A stretch of 64,000 nucleotides of DNA, taken from Clostridium sp. C105KSO13. Lineage in GTDB: Bacteria; Bacillota; Clostridia; Lachnospirales; Lachnospiraceae. The stretch's first letter is position 1. Each line of letters opens with the position of its first letter. The stretch spans positions 1-64,000 of the forward strand of contig NZ_FBWL01000169.1 of NCBI RefSeq assembly GCF_001517425.1, read 5' to 3'. Under the pieces are notes generated by a model. The model had not been told where the DNA came from and searched no databases. It saw only the letters and a list, made by a program, of their open reading frames with translations. Position numbers and translations under genes: made by a program. This document shows, piece by piece, positions 15,470-24,335 of this stretch.

Positions 15470-16777
15470 GTTTCTATGCAAAACGCCTATTGCACAGGCG
15501 CTGACCGCCAGCTGGCTTACCAGCATGCCCCAGAGATATCCTTGAATTCCAAACAGGGGGATGGCAAAGAATACACCTGCAATTCGTATGATCAGCCCAA
15601 AGGAGTTGATTAAAAATGTGAAGGTGGTTTTTCCAAGCCCGTTGATGACACTTAAGAGAGCAGAATTGGTGTATAAAAAAGGGCACATCCAGGATAGGGT
15701 GATGATAAATTTTCCTGCAATTGAACTTCCGAATAAGACAGTTCCTATCCAGTTTCCGAAAACAAGGAAAATAAAGCAGCATCCGAGACCAAGTATAAAG
15801 CAGGAGCCTGCTACTTTTTTTATAATATTCCCCATTTCATTATAGTTGTCTGTGGCCTGGATTTCCGCAACTGTAGGCATAAGCATAATGGAGACAGAGC
15901 TGGTGATTGCGGAAGGAAACAAAATACAGGGCAGGGCCATTCCAGTGAGCACGCCGTACATACTGAGCGCCTCTGAGTTAGTGTGGTGGTACAGCTGCAG
16001 CCGGGCAGGGATAGAAATTGCTTCTATACTCTGAAGCAGGTTGATCAGTACCCTGTTTGCAGTAAGGGGCAGGGAGAGAGGAATCAACTCCCCAAACCGG
16101 GATACTATATCGGTGTATGTAAAATGCAGGCGCGCAAAGGGATGTCTGTTTCGAGAGAGAGATTTTGCAGAATAGAAGGCCGAAGCCATTTCTCCAATAA
16201 CCAGACCAAGCACGGCAATTGTAATTGTGGCATCACTCCCCTTTTTAATGATAATCATGTAAAAGACATAAACCGAGAGAATCCTGGCAATCTGCTCAAC
16301 CAGCTGAGAAACAGCAGGGATTTTAGTTTCCTTCATGCCATAACAGTATCCTGAGATGCAGGAGTGTATGGCGGCAAAAGGAAGTCCATAGGATAATGGG
16401 ATGAGCAATGGTTCACAGCGGGCGTCCCCTAAAAATTTTTCGGCAATGTAGGCGGCATTCCCCTGCAGGACAAGTGCACATGCGCAGGATAATAAAAAGG
16501 AAAAGAAAAGCCCAAGAACAAGGATTTCCCGAGCTTCTTTTTGCTTTCCTAAAGAAACTTTCTGTGCAACAGTTCTTGAAATGGCTGTTTCAAGGCCTGC
16601 CGCCGTAAGTGCAAAACACAATGAATAAACCGGAAAAATAAGCTGGTAGAGACCTACACCCTCCTCGCCAAATGTATGACTTAAGAAAATACGGTAGAAA
16701 AATCCCATGAAACGGCATAGAAAACCGGTGGCAGTGAGAACAAAGGTTCCTCGTATAATAGTCTGTTTTCTGGACAC
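15455..16777 (-). CDS. Polysaccharide biosynthesis / lipid flippase of the MATE-MurJ-SpoVB superfamily
   Basis: A membrane protein of about 440 residues with 12-14 hydrophobic segments, opening with GTFVLTATGFLCRFMGFFYRI, typical of SpoVB/RfbX/MurJ-like flippases that move lipid-linked precursors across the membrane. SpoVB acts in spore cortex synthesis, a plausible but unproven role here. I start it at GTG 16777, with TAGGAG about 10 bases upstream; the frame is open back to an ATG at 16933, but those 52 codons lack a ribosome site and unbalance the family length. The last codons (KGV, stop) lie in the core of a dispersed palindrome, so the C-terminal tail is repeat-derived. Confidence 0.83.
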   Translation of the reverse strand: MSRKQTIIRGTFVLTATGFLCRFMGFFYRIFLSHTFGEEGVGLYQLIFPVYSLCFALTAAGLETAISRTVAQKVSLGKQKEAREILVLGLFFSFLLSCACALVLQGNAAYIAEKFLGDARCEPLLIPLSYGLPFAAIHSCISGYCYGMKETKIPAVSQLVEQIARILSVYVFYMIIIKKGSDATITIAVLGLVIGEMASAFYSAKSLSRNRHPFARLHFTYTDIVSRFGELIPLSLPLTANRVLINLLQSIEAISIPARLQLYHHTNSEALSMYGVLTGMALPCILFPSAITSSVSIMLMPTVAEIQATDNYNEMGNIIKKVAGSCFILGLGCCFIFLVFGNWIGTVLFGSSIAGKFIITLSWMCPFLYTNSALLSVINGLGKTTFTFLINSFGLIIRIAGVFFAIPLFGIQGYLWGMLVSQLAVSACAIGVLHRNLKGV

Positions 16778-16954
16778 GCGTGTTGTATCTCCTAAAAAAC
16801 ATATTTTTACAACATATTCTTCTTCCCGGGTTGACAGAACTGAAACCAGGTGGTATTCTACAAATGCATTAAATCCTAGTAAAAGAATAGGGATTGAAGT
16901 TATAGGAATTATATTTGTTGGGAATTGAAACAATAATTATAAGAAGGTGATAAT

Positions 16955-17413
16955 TTGAAGTTGTCTACAAAAGGAAGGTATGGACTGCGGGCACTGATTG
17001 ATCTGGCGCAATATAGCGGAGATGAGCCTGTCTCCATTACCAGTATTGCAGGCAGACAGGAGATTTCCGAACGTTACCTGGAACAGCTGATGGCTTTACT
17101 AAAAAAAGCCGGACTTGTGAAAAGCATCAGAGGAGCCGGCGGAGGATATGTGCTGGCGAAGGATCTGTCAGAGATATCTGTAGGTGATGTATTAAGAGCA
17201 CTGGAAGGAAGTCTGGACCCTGTGAAGTGTTCGGGTTTAAATCCAGAGGAAGGCTGTAAGTCTGCCGATGTCTGCGTTACTAAATATGTATGGCAGCGCA
17301 TCAATGATAGTATCAACCAGACAGTGGATGAGATAAGACTGGACCAGCTGGTGAAAGAACAAAGCAGAATGAGCAGCCAGGATATGCAGGGGCGGGCCGG
17401 CTGCAAGAATTAG
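16955..17413 (+). CDS. Rrf2-family transcriptional regulator, IscR-like
   Basis: A 152-residue winged-helix regulator. The N-terminus MKLSTKGRYGLRALIDLA and the recognition region ISERYLEQLMALLKKAGLVKSIRGAGGGY are classic Rrf2. Three cysteines (C92, C101, C107) fall where IscR binds its Fe-S cluster, with C-x8-C-x5-C spacing instead of the C-x5-C-x5-C of E. coli IscR. It heads an operon for cysteine desulfurase and Fe-S scaffold, so it probably senses cluster or sulfur status and controls that operon. Start is TTG with AAGGTG upstream; TTGTTG-17-TATAAG at 16915-16943 is a good promoter match but would leave almost no leader. Confidence 0.9.
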   Translation: MKLSTKGRYGLRALIDLAQYSGDEPVSITSIAGRQEISERYLEQLMALLKKAGLVKSIRGAGGGYVLAKDLSEISVGDVLRALEGSLDPVKCSGLNPEEGCKSADVCVTKYVWQRINDSINQTVDEIRLDQLVKEQSRMSSQDMQGRAGCKN

Positions 17414-17480
17414 TTGGAATTTACCCGATCGGCAAAAAAGTGCCGTGGTATAAAGTTTTAAATTTAGGAGGATAAAAAGA

Positions 17481-18662
17481 ATGGATAAGCTGATTTACTT
17501 GGACAATGCTGCTACAACAAGAACAGCACCGGAGGTCGTGGAAGCAATGCTTCCTTATTTCACAGAGAATTACGGAAATCCCTCCAGCGTGTACAGTTTT
17601 GCGGCGGGAAATAAAGATGTCATAACAAGGCAGCGAGACATTATAGCAGATGCAATTGGTGCCAGAGGCAATGAAATATATTTTACTGCCGGTGGTTCTG
17701 AATCTGATAACTGGGCTTTGAAAGCAACTGCAGAGGCTTATGAAAGCAAAGGTAAACATATTATTACAACTAAGATAGAACACCATGCAATCCTGCACAC
17801 TTGCGAATATCTGGAGAAAAAGGGATATGAGGTCACATATCTGGATGTGGATGAGAATGGGATTATAAAGTTGGATGAACTAAAAAAGGCAATCCGCTCG
17901 GATACTATCCTGATCTCTGTCATGTATGCAAATAATGAAATCGGCTCCATTCAGCCAATCAAGGAAATTGGTGAGATAGCCCATGAACACGGTATCCTCT
18001 TCCATACGGATGCAGTACAGGCATTTTGCCAGGTACCTATCGATGTAAACGCCTGTCATATAGATATGCTCAGTGCCAGCGGCCACAAGCTGAACGGGCC
18101 AAAGGGCATAGGTTTTCTTTATATCAGAACCGGTGTGAAGATTCGCTCCTTCGTACACGGAGGAGCTCAGGAACGGAAGCGCCGTGCAGGTACAGAGAAC
18201 GTACCGGGAATTGTGGGCCTTGGAAAGGCTGTAGAGAGAGCGGTTACTTCTATGGAAGAGCGCACCGGGAAGGAAAGAAAACTCAGAGACTATCTGATCG
18301 AGAAAATGGAGAATGAAATTCCATACTGCCGGCTCAACGGGGACAGAGAAAAGCGGCTCCCGAATAATGTAAATTTCAGTTTCCGGTTTGTGGAAGGGGA
18401 ATCTCTTCTGATTATGCTGGACATGAAGGGCATTTGCGCATCCAGCGGCTCTGCATGTACATCAGGTTCTCTGGATCCTTCACATGTATTGCTGGCAATC
18501 GGACTGCCTCATGAAATTGCCCATGGTTCACTGCGCATGACACTGGGAGAAGACACCACAAAAGAAGATTTGGATTATGTCGTAGAGTCCTTGAAGGGAA
18601 TCATAGATAATTTGCGTGGAATGTCTCCTTTATATGAAGACTTTATAAAGAAACAAAAATAA
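17481..18662 (+). CDS. nifS: Cysteine desulfurase NifS/IscS
   Basis: A PLP enzyme of 393 residues that removes sulfur from cysteine as an enzyme persulfide for Fe-S clusters and tRNA thiolation. Motifs: YLDNAATTRTAPEVVEAM at the N-terminus, TAGGSESDNWAL, HTDAVQ, SASGHKLNGPKGIGFLY with the PLP lysine, and SSGSACTSGSLDPSH with the catalytic cysteine. The short active-site loop marks the NifS/IscS class. ATG follows AGGAGG. It lies between the Rrf2 regulator and nifU, with mnmA next: one pathway from cysteine sulfur to clusters and to tRNA. Confidence 0.96.
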   Translation: MDKLIYLDNAATTRTAPEVVEAMLPYFTENYGNPSSVYSFAAGNKDVITRQRDIIADAIGARGNEIYFTAGGSESDNWALKATAEAYESKGKHIITTKIEHHAILHTCEYLEKKGYEVTYLDVDENGIIKLDELKKAIRSDTILISVMYANNEIGSIQPIKEIGEIAHEHGILFHTDAVQAFCQVPIDVNACHIDMLSASGHKLNGPKGIGFLYIRTGVKIRSFVHGGAQERKRRAGTENVPGIVGLGKAVERAVTSMEERTGKERKLRDYLIEKMENEIPYCRLNGDREKRLPNNVNFSFRFVEGESLLIMLDMKGICASSGSACTSGSLDPSHVLLAIGLPHEIAHGSLRMTLGEDTTKEDLDYVVESLKGIIDNLRGMSPLYEDFIKKQK

Positions 18663-18681
18663 TAAGTTGGAGGGAAAATAA

Positions 18682-19125
18682 ATGTACTCAGAAAAAGTAA
18701 TGGATCATTTTCAGCATCCGAGAAATGTAGGAGAGATAGAGGATGCCAGCGGTGTCGGAACTGTGGGCAACGCAAAATGTGGAGACATCATGAGAATTTA
18801 TCTGGATATTGATGACAACCATATCATTAGGGATGTAAAGTTTAAAACTTTCGGTTGCGGAGCAGCGGTAGCAACAAGCAGCATGGCGACGGAACTTGTA
18901 AAGGGAAAGAATATCCAGGAGGCAATGCAGATTACTAACAAGGCAGTTATGGAAGCACTGGACGGGCTTCCACCGGTAAAGGTACACTGTTCTCTACTGG
19001 CAGAGGAGGCTATCCATGCTGCACTTTGGGACTATGCAGAAAAAAACGGGATTAAGATTGAAGGATTGGAAAAACCAAAATCAGATATCCATGAAGGCGA
19101 GGAAGCAGAGGAAGAGGAGTACTAA
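18682..19125 (+). CDS. nifU: Fe-S cluster assembly scaffold NifU/IscU
   Basis: A 147-residue U-type scaffold on which [2Fe-2S] and [4Fe-4S] clusters are built. The three cluster cysteines are visible: GNAKCGD (about 34), FGCGAA (about 60) and KVHCSLLAEEAI (about 104), together with the conserved Asp after the first Cys. The C-terminal acidic tail (HEGEEAEEEEY) is unusual but looks harmless. Strong ribosome site GGAGGG. Its TAA overlaps the mnmA ATG by one base, so translation is coupled. Confidence 0.95.
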   Translation: MYSEKVMDHFQHPRNVGEIEDASGVGTVGNAKCGDIMRIYLDIDDNHIIRDVKFKTFGCGAAVATSSMATELVKGKNIQEAMQITNKAVMEALDGLPPVKVHCSLLAEEAIHAALWDYAEKNGIKIEGLEKPKSDIHEGEEAEEEEY

Positions 19126-20195
19126 TGAGCAAGGTAGTAGTCGGGATGTCCGGTGGGGTGGACTCTTCAGTGGCGGCATATCTCTTGAAAGAACAGGGAT
19201 TTGATGTGACTGGGGTAACCATGCAGATATGGCAGGATGAGGAGCAGGCTGTTCAGGAAGAAAACGGAGGCTGCTGTGGTTTAAGTGCAGTGGACGACGC
19301 TAGAAGAGTGGCTGCAGACATCGGGATTCCCTATTATGTCATGAATTTCAAACAGGAATTTAAAGAGCATGTTATTGACTATTTTGTAGAGGAATACTTA
19401 CAGGGGAAGACTCCCAATCCCTGCATTGCATGCAACCGTTATGTGAAATGGGAATCACTTTACAAACGCAGTATGTCTATTGGAGCTGAATATATAGCCA
19501 CTGGCCACTATGCCAGAGTTGTGAAGCTTGAAAATGGGCGTTATACTCTGCGTCAGTCCGCTACGCTTGAAAAGGATCAGACCTATGCACTTTATAACCT
19601 GACCCAGGAGCAGTTAAAACATACCCTGATGCCTGTAGGGGAATATTCCAAAGATGAAGTGCGCCGCATTGCGGAAAAAATCAATTTGAGAGTTGCAAAT
19701 AAGCCGGACAGTCAGGACATATGCTTTGTGCCCGATGGGGACTATGCCGCTTATATAGAGGAAAATGCAGAGGCATCTATACCGGAAGGGAATTTTGTGG
19801 ACAGGAACGGAAATGTCCTGGGCCGACATAAAGGCATCACTCATTACACAGTGGGACAGCGAAAAGGATTGGGACTTGCCCTGGGCTATCCGGCTTTTGT
19901 CCTGGAGATACATCCCAGCACTAATGAGGTAGTACTGGGAACAGCTGAAGAATCCATGGCCGATACGTTGAAGGCAAATCAGCTGAATTTTATGTCTGTG
20001 GAAGATTTGACAGAACCTTTGCGTGTCTGGACCAAGATTCGATACAACCACAAGGGAGCCTGGTGTACAGTAGAAAAGACGGGAGATGATGAGGTACTCT
20101 GCACATTTGAGGAACCACAACGGGCAGTGACTCCTGGTCAGGCTGTTGTGTTTTATAACGGAGAGTATATACTGGGAGGAGGAACCATCTTATGA
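19125..20195 (+). CDS. mnmA: tRNA-specific 2-thiouridylase MnmA
   Basis: Adds the 2-thio group to U34 of Lys, Glu and Gln tRNAs using sulfur relayed from a cysteine desulfurase. The 356-residue chain has the PP-loop GMSGGVDSSVAAYLL near the N-terminus, TPNPCIACNRYVKW with the first catalytic Cys, ATGHYAR, DSQDICFVPDGDY with the second catalytic Cys, and the C-terminal barrel with TVGQRKGLGLALG. Placement right behind nifS-nifU explains its sulfur source. Overlaps the next gene by ATGA. Confidence 0.97.
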   Translation: MSKVVVGMSGGVDSSVAAYLLKEQGFDVTGVTMQIWQDEEQAVQEENGGCCGLSAVDDARRVAADIGIPYYVMNFKQEFKEHVIDYFVEEYLQGKTPNPCIACNRYVKWESLYKRSMSIGAEYIATGHYARVVKLENGRYTLRQSATLEKDQTYALYNLTQEQLKHTLMPVGEYSKDEVRRIAEKINLRVANKPDSQDICFVPDGDYAAYIEENAEASIPEGNFVDRNGNVLGRHKGITHYTVGQRKGLGLALGYPAFVLEIHPSTNEVVLGTAEESMADTLKANQLNFMSVEDLTEPLRVWTKIRYNHKGAWCTVEKTGDDEVLCTFEEPQRAVTPGQAVVFYNGEYILGGGTIL

Positions 20196-21010
20196 TCGAC
20201 TGCGATTTTCATATGCACACCAGTTTTTCCTCCGACTGCAGCACCCCACCAAGAGACATGATAGAAGGTGCTGTCCAAAAGGGACTTCATACAATATGCA
20301 TTACGGATCACAATGATAAGGATTATCCAATCTATGAACATGCAAAAGCTCCGGAATTTATTTTTGATATTGACAGGTACTTTGAGGTATTAAGCAGCCT
20401 AAAAGAGGAGTATGCTGGCAGAATCAATGTGCGCATAGGCATTGAAATTGGTCTGCAGCCCCACCTTGGGGAATATTTTGAGGAGCTTACTAGAAGATAT
20501 CCGTTCGACTTTGTGATTGGTTCTGTGCATTTGATTGATGGAAAAGACCCTTATTATAAGGAGACGCTGGACAGATATACGGATGAAGAGTTTTATCGGA
20601 GAGCATTTCTTGTGACCCTCAAGAATCTGAACAAGGTAGCAGCTTTCGATGTTCTGGGACATGTTGATTATGTAGTTCGTTACGGGCGGTATCAAGCTCG
20701 GGACTACAGTTGCAGGAAATATGCAGACCTTCTGGACGAGATTATAAAAAGGATTATTGAAATGGGAAAAGGAATCGAGTTGAATATGTCGGGGTTTAAG
20801 TATGGACTTGGTTTTGGTCATCCCCATCCGGATATTATCAGACGTTACCATGAATTAGGAGGAGAAATCATTACCATCGGGGCGGATGCCCACAAGCCGG
20901 AGCACATCGCTTATGAGTTCCAGCAGGCCGCCGGCATCTTAAGGAAGTCTGGTTTTAAATACTATACAGAATTTAAAGACAGAAAACCGATTTTTAAACA
21001 ACTTCCATAA
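20192..21010 (+). CDS. PHP-domain phosphatase, histidinol-phosphatase (HisJ) family
   Basis: A 272-residue PHP hydrolase. The metal-binding signature HMHTSFSSDC (about 7-16) and CITDHND, later GSVHLIDG, DVLGHVDYV and GADAHKPEHIA, supply the trinuclear metal site. The family includes HisK/HisJ histidinol phosphatases, and that is the best name, but no histidine genes are nearby and PHP proteins are diverse. It is translationally coupled to mnmA by ATGA, which is an odd partnership and raises the chance of a different substrate. Confidence 0.8.
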   Translation: MIDCDFHMHTSFSSDCSTPPRDMIEGAVQKGLHTICITDHNDKDYPIYEHAKAPEFIFDIDRYFEVLSSLKEEYAGRINVRIGIEIGLQPHLGEYFEELTRRYPFDFVIGSVHLIDGKDPYYKETLDRYTDEEFYRRAFLVTLKNLNKVAAFDVLGHVDYVVRYGRYQARDYSCRKYADLLDEIIKRIIEMGKGIELNMSGFKYGLGFGHPHPDIIRRYHELGGEIITIGADAHKPEHIAYEFQQAAGILRKSGFKYYTEFKDRKPIFKQLP

Positions 21011-21025
21011 AAATGTATTTATCAC

Positions 21026-21054
21026 TTGAATTTTTGTTTTCGATTTAGTACAAT
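21026..21054 (+). promoter_or_regulatory. Promoter for gapA
   Basis: TTGAAT (21026-21031), 17 bases, TACAAT (21049-21054). The leader of about 100 bases contains a small CTGT-ATA-ACAG inverted repeat near 21117-21127, a possible control site. Confidence 0.7.
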
Positions 21055-21161
21055 GATTTGTAGTTGATGAATCTTTAACAAGTAGCTGTTTTGTCTAGGG
21101 ATTTCACAATATTATGACTGTATAACAGTTGATAACTTTCAAACTTTAGGAGGAATTAATC

Positions 21162-22175
21162 ATGGCAGTAAAAGTAGCGATTAATGGATTTGGTCGTATC
21201 GGACGTCTTGCATTTAGACAGATGTTCGGAGCAGAGGGGTATGAGATAGTTGCAATCAATGATTTGACATCTCCCGCTATGCTGGCTCATTTATTAAAAT
21301 ATGACTCTACACAGGGAACATACGCATTGGCTGACACAGTTTCAGCAGGAGAGGATTCCATCAAAGTAGACGGAAAAGAAATCAAAATTTACGCAAAGGC
21401 TAACGCTGAAGAACTTCCATGGGGAGAGATTGGCGTAGATGTAGTTCTGGAGTGTACAGGTTTCTATACATCCAAGGCAAAAGCAGAAGCTCATATCAAA
21501 GCAGGCGCTAAGAAAGTTGTTATCTCCGCACCGGCCGGAAATGATCTTCCTACTATCGTATACAATGTAAACCATGAAATACTGACAAAGGATGACAATA
21601 TCATTTCTGCAGCTTCCTGTACAACAAACTGTCTTGCACCTATGGCAAAAGCTCTGAATGATCTTGCGCCGATTAAATCAGGTATCATGTGCACAATCCA
21701 TGCATACACAGGTGATCAGATGATCTTGGACGGACCACAGAGAAAAGGTGATTTAAGAAGATCCCGCGCAGGTGCTATCAACATCGTGCCAAACAGCACA
21801 GGCGCAGCAAAAGCAATCGGACTTGTTATTCCTGAACTGAACGGAAAGCTGATCGGATCTGCACAGCGTGTTCCTACTCCGGCAGGATCTACAACAATCC
21901 TGACAGCAGTAGTAGAAGGAAATGTAACAGTTGATCATGTGAATGCAGCTATGAAGGCGGCGTCTGACGAATCTTTCGGCTATAACACAGATGAAATTGT
22001 TTCCAGCGACATTGTTGGAATGAGATTTGGTTCCCTGTTTGATTCCACACAGACAATGGTACTTCCATTGGACAACGGAACAACACAGGTACAGGTTGTT
22101 TCCTGGTATGACAATGAGAATTCTTACACAAGCCAGATGGTAAGAACAATTAAACACTTTGGAACATTACTGTAA
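21162..22175 (+). CDS. gapA: Glyceraldehyde-3-phosphate dehydrogenase, type I
   Basis: Oxidises glyceraldehyde 3-phosphate with NAD and phosphate to 1,3-bisphosphoglycerate. The 337-residue enzyme has the N-terminal Rossmann motif [13 protein letters not shown] and the active site [12 protein letters not shown] with the catalytic Cys near 155, then HAYTGDQ and SWYDNE. AGGAGG precedes ATG. First gene of a glycolytic block (gapA, pgk, tpiA, gpmI), with a hairpin between it and pgk that may lower expression of the later genes. Codon use is strongly biased toward few codons, as expected for an abundant enzyme. Confidence 0.98.
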   Translation: MAVKVAINGFGRIGRLAFRQMFGAEGYEIVAINDLTSPAMLAHLLKYDSTQGTYALADTVSAGEDSIKVDGKEIKIYAKANAEELPWGEIGVDVVLECTGFYTSKAKAEAHIKAGAKKVVISAPAGNDLPTIVYNVNHEILTKDDNIISAASCTTNCLAPMAKALNDLAPIKSGIMCTIHAYTGDQMILDGPQRKGDLRRSRAGAINIVPNSTGAAKAIGLVIPELNGKLIGSAQRVPTPAGSTTILTAVVEGNVTVDHVNAAMKAASDESFGYNTDEIVSSDIVGMRFGSLFDSTQTMVLPLDNGTTQVQVVSWYDNENSYTSQMVRTIKHFGTLL

Positions 22176-22197
22176 AACTAAAAAAAAGACTCATGAG

Positions 22198-22230
22198 GGT
22201 CCGGCCTGATATAGGACCGGACCTTTTCTT
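22198..22230 (+). terminator. Internal terminator or attenuator between gapA and pgk
   Basis: GGTCCGG pairs with CCGGACC around a 12-base loop and is followed by TTTTCTTTG. It ends 31 bases before pgk, so gapA can be made as a separate abundant mRNA with partial read-through. Confidence 0.8.
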
Positions 22231-22261
22231 TGTTTAACAAGAAAACAGGAGGAAACACAAT

Positions 22262-23455
22262 ATGCTCAATAAAAAGTCGGTGGATGATATTAATGTAAAG
22301 GGCAAGAGAGTTCTTGTAAGATGTGACTTTAATGTGCCCTTGATTGACGGTAAGATTACAGATGAGAACCGCCTTGTGGCGGCACTGCCTACAATCAAGA
22401 AGCTGATTGCAGACGGCGGTAAGATTATTCTTTGCTCTCATCTTGGGAAGCCCAAGGGACAACCCCTTCCGGAGTTGTCACTTGCACCGGTGGCAGTCAG
22501 GTTATCTGAACTGCTCGGACAGGAAGTAAAGTTTGCAGCGGATCCTGATGTAGTGGGACCGAATGCGAAGGCTGCGGTGGAAGCTATGAGAGACGGAGAT
22601 GTTATTCTTCTGGAGAACACACGCTACAGAGCGGAGGAGACAAAGAACAAAGAGGCGTTCAGCAAGGATTTGGCTTCTCTCTGCGATATATTTGTGAATG
22701 ATGCATTTGGAACAGCTCACCGCGCACACTGCTCTAATGTGGGGGTTACAAAGTTCGTTGACACAGCTGTAGTTGGATATCTGATGCAGAAGGAAATTGA
22801 TTTCCTTGGCAACGCAGTCGAGAATCCGGAGAGACCATTTGTTGCCATCTTAGGTGGCTCCAAGGTATCCAGCAAGATTTCTGTCATTGAGAATCTTCTG
22901 GATAAGGTGGACACACTTATCATCGGCGGTGGAATGGCTTATACATTCAGCAAGGCAAAGGGCGGCAGCGTTGGAAGTTCTCTTTTAGAGGAAGATTACT
23001 GCAAGTATGCACTTGATATGATAAAAAAAGCAGAAGATAAGGGCGTAAAACTTCTTCTTCCTGCCGATCATGTGGTTGCAGATGCATTTTCCAATGATGC
23101 AAATGTGCAGGTAGTAAAAGAGGGAACTATCCCGGATGGCTGGATGGGACTGGATATCGGACCCGAGACAGCAAAATTATATGTTGACACAGTAAAGAAC
23201 GCTAAGACAGTTGTCTGGAACGGACCTATGGGCTGTTTTGAAATGTCAAAATTTGCAGCAGGCACAGAGGCAGTGGCAAAGGCACTCTCTGAGACAGACG
23301 CTATTACAATTATCGGCGGCGGAGATTCTGCGGCGGCAGTAAATCAGCTGGGGTATGGAGACAAGATGACACACATTTCCACAGGCGGCGGCGCATCCCT
23401 TGAATTTCTGGAAGGTAAAGAACTTCCGGGCGTAGCAGCAGCTAACGATAAGTAA
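22262..23455 (+). CDS. pgk: Phosphoglycerate kinase
   Basis: Transfers phosphate from 1,3-bisphosphoglycerate to ADP. The 397-residue monomer opens with [35 protein letters not shown] and VGYLMQKEI mark the substrate side; GGSKVSSKI and [11 protein letters not shown] mark the nucleotide side. AGGAGG ribosome site. Between gapA and tpiA, 16 bases from the latter. Confidence 0.98.
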   Translation: MLNKKSVDDINVKGKRVLVRCDFNVPLIDGKITDENRLVAALPTIKKLIADGGKIILCSHLGKPKGQPLPELSLAPVAVRLSELLGQEVKFAADPDVVGPNAKAAVEAMRDGDVILLENTRYRAEETKNKEAFSKDLASLCDIFVNDAFGTAHRAHCSNVGVTKFVDTAVVGYLMQKEIDFLGNAVENPERPFVAILGGSKVSSKISVIENLLDKVDTLIIGGGMAYTFSKAKGGSVGSSLLEEDYCKYALDMIKKAEDKGVKLLLPADHVVADAFSNDANVQVVKEGTIPDGWMGLDIGPETAKLYVDTVKNAKTVVWNGPMGCFEMSKFAAGTEAVAKALSETDAITIIGGGDSAAAVNQLGYGDKMTHISTGGGASLEFLEGKELPGVAAANDK

Positions 23456-23471
23456 AAAAGGAGGCCATATT

Positions 23472-24221
23472 ATGGCAAGAAGAAAAATTATTGCAGGAAA
23501 CTGGAAAATGAATAAAACCCCCAGCGAGGCAGTGGCACTGGCGGTAGAATTAAAGCCATTAGTAGCAAATGGAGATGTAGATGTTGTGTTTTGCGTGCCG
23601 GCAATCGACATTGTTCTTGTTGCTGAGGCGGTAAAAGGAAGCAGCATCAAGGTTGGAGCCGAGAACATGTATTTTGAGGAGAGCGGCGCTTACACAGGAG
23701 AAATTTCTCCGGAAATGCTTGTAGATGCAGGTGTAAAATATGTTATTCTCGGACATTCTGAGAGAAGAGAGTATTTTGGTGAGACAAATGAAGATGTAAA
23801 CAAAAAGATGTTAAAAGCATTTGAGCACAATATTACACCGATTATGTGCTGCGGCGAGACATTAGAGCAGAGAGAGCAGGGCGTGACCATGGACTTTATC
23901 CGTCAGCAGGTAAAGGTAGGTTTTCAGAACGTAACTGCGAACCAGGCTAAGTCTGCAGTCATTGCCTATGAGCCAATCTGGGCAATCGGAACAGGAAAGA
24001 CAGCAACTACGGCTCAGGCACAGGAGGTTTGCGCAGGTATCCGTGCATGTATCGCAGAAGTTTATGATGAAGCAACAGCACAGGCAATCCGCATTCAGTA
24101 CGGCGGCTCCGTAAATGCAGCTACAGCTCCGGAATTATTCGAGCAGCCCGACATAGACGGCGGACTTGTAGGCGGAGCATCTCTAAAAGCTGATTTTGGA
24201 AAAATCGTGCACTATAAATAA
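23472..24221 (+). CDS. tpiA: Triosephosphate isomerase
   Basis: Interconverts dihydroxyacetone phosphate and glyceraldehyde 3-phosphate. The 249-residue TIM barrel has [13 protein letters not shown] with the active Lys, [12 protein letters not shown] with the catalytic His, and [15 protein letters not shown] with the catalytic Glu and mobile loop; GGSVN follows. AAGGAGG precedes ATG. A strong terminator lies behind it, ending the gapA-pgk-tpiA unit. Confidence 0.98.
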   Translation: MARRKIIAGNWKMNKTPSEAVALAVELKPLVANGDVDVVFCVPAIDIVLVAEAVKGSSIKVGAENMYFEESGAYTGEISPEMLVDAGVKYVILGHSERREYFGETNEDVNKKMLKAFEHNITPIMCCGETLEQREQGVTMDFIRQQVKVGFQNVTANQAKSAVIAYEPIWAIGTGKTATTAQAQEVCAGIRACIAEVYDEATAQAIRIQYGGSVNAATAPELFEQPDIDGGLVGGASLKADFGKIVHYK

Positions 24222-24246
24222 GGCTTAGAGGAAACTCACACGAGAG

Positions 24247-24294
24247 AAAATCGAGCTTGGCTGAATTTGTAATATAGCAGCCAAGCTCGATTTT
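24247..24294. terminator. Strong terminator after tpiA
   Basis: AAAATCGAGCTTGGCTG pairs perfectly over 17 bp with CAGCCAAGCTCGATTTT around a 14-base loop; the T-run is part of the stem. It lies 25 bases after tpiA and 41 before gpmI. Confidence 0.9.
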
Positions 24295-24335
24295 ACTGAA
24301 TAGCAGTACAGGGTATATAAATGAAGGAGATTGAT

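Noticed and set aside
16778-16933. Longer N-terminus (52 codons) of the flippase-like protein
   Set aside because: No ribosome site at the upstream ATG, and a TAGGAG site stands before the GTG at 16777; the added residues also break family length.
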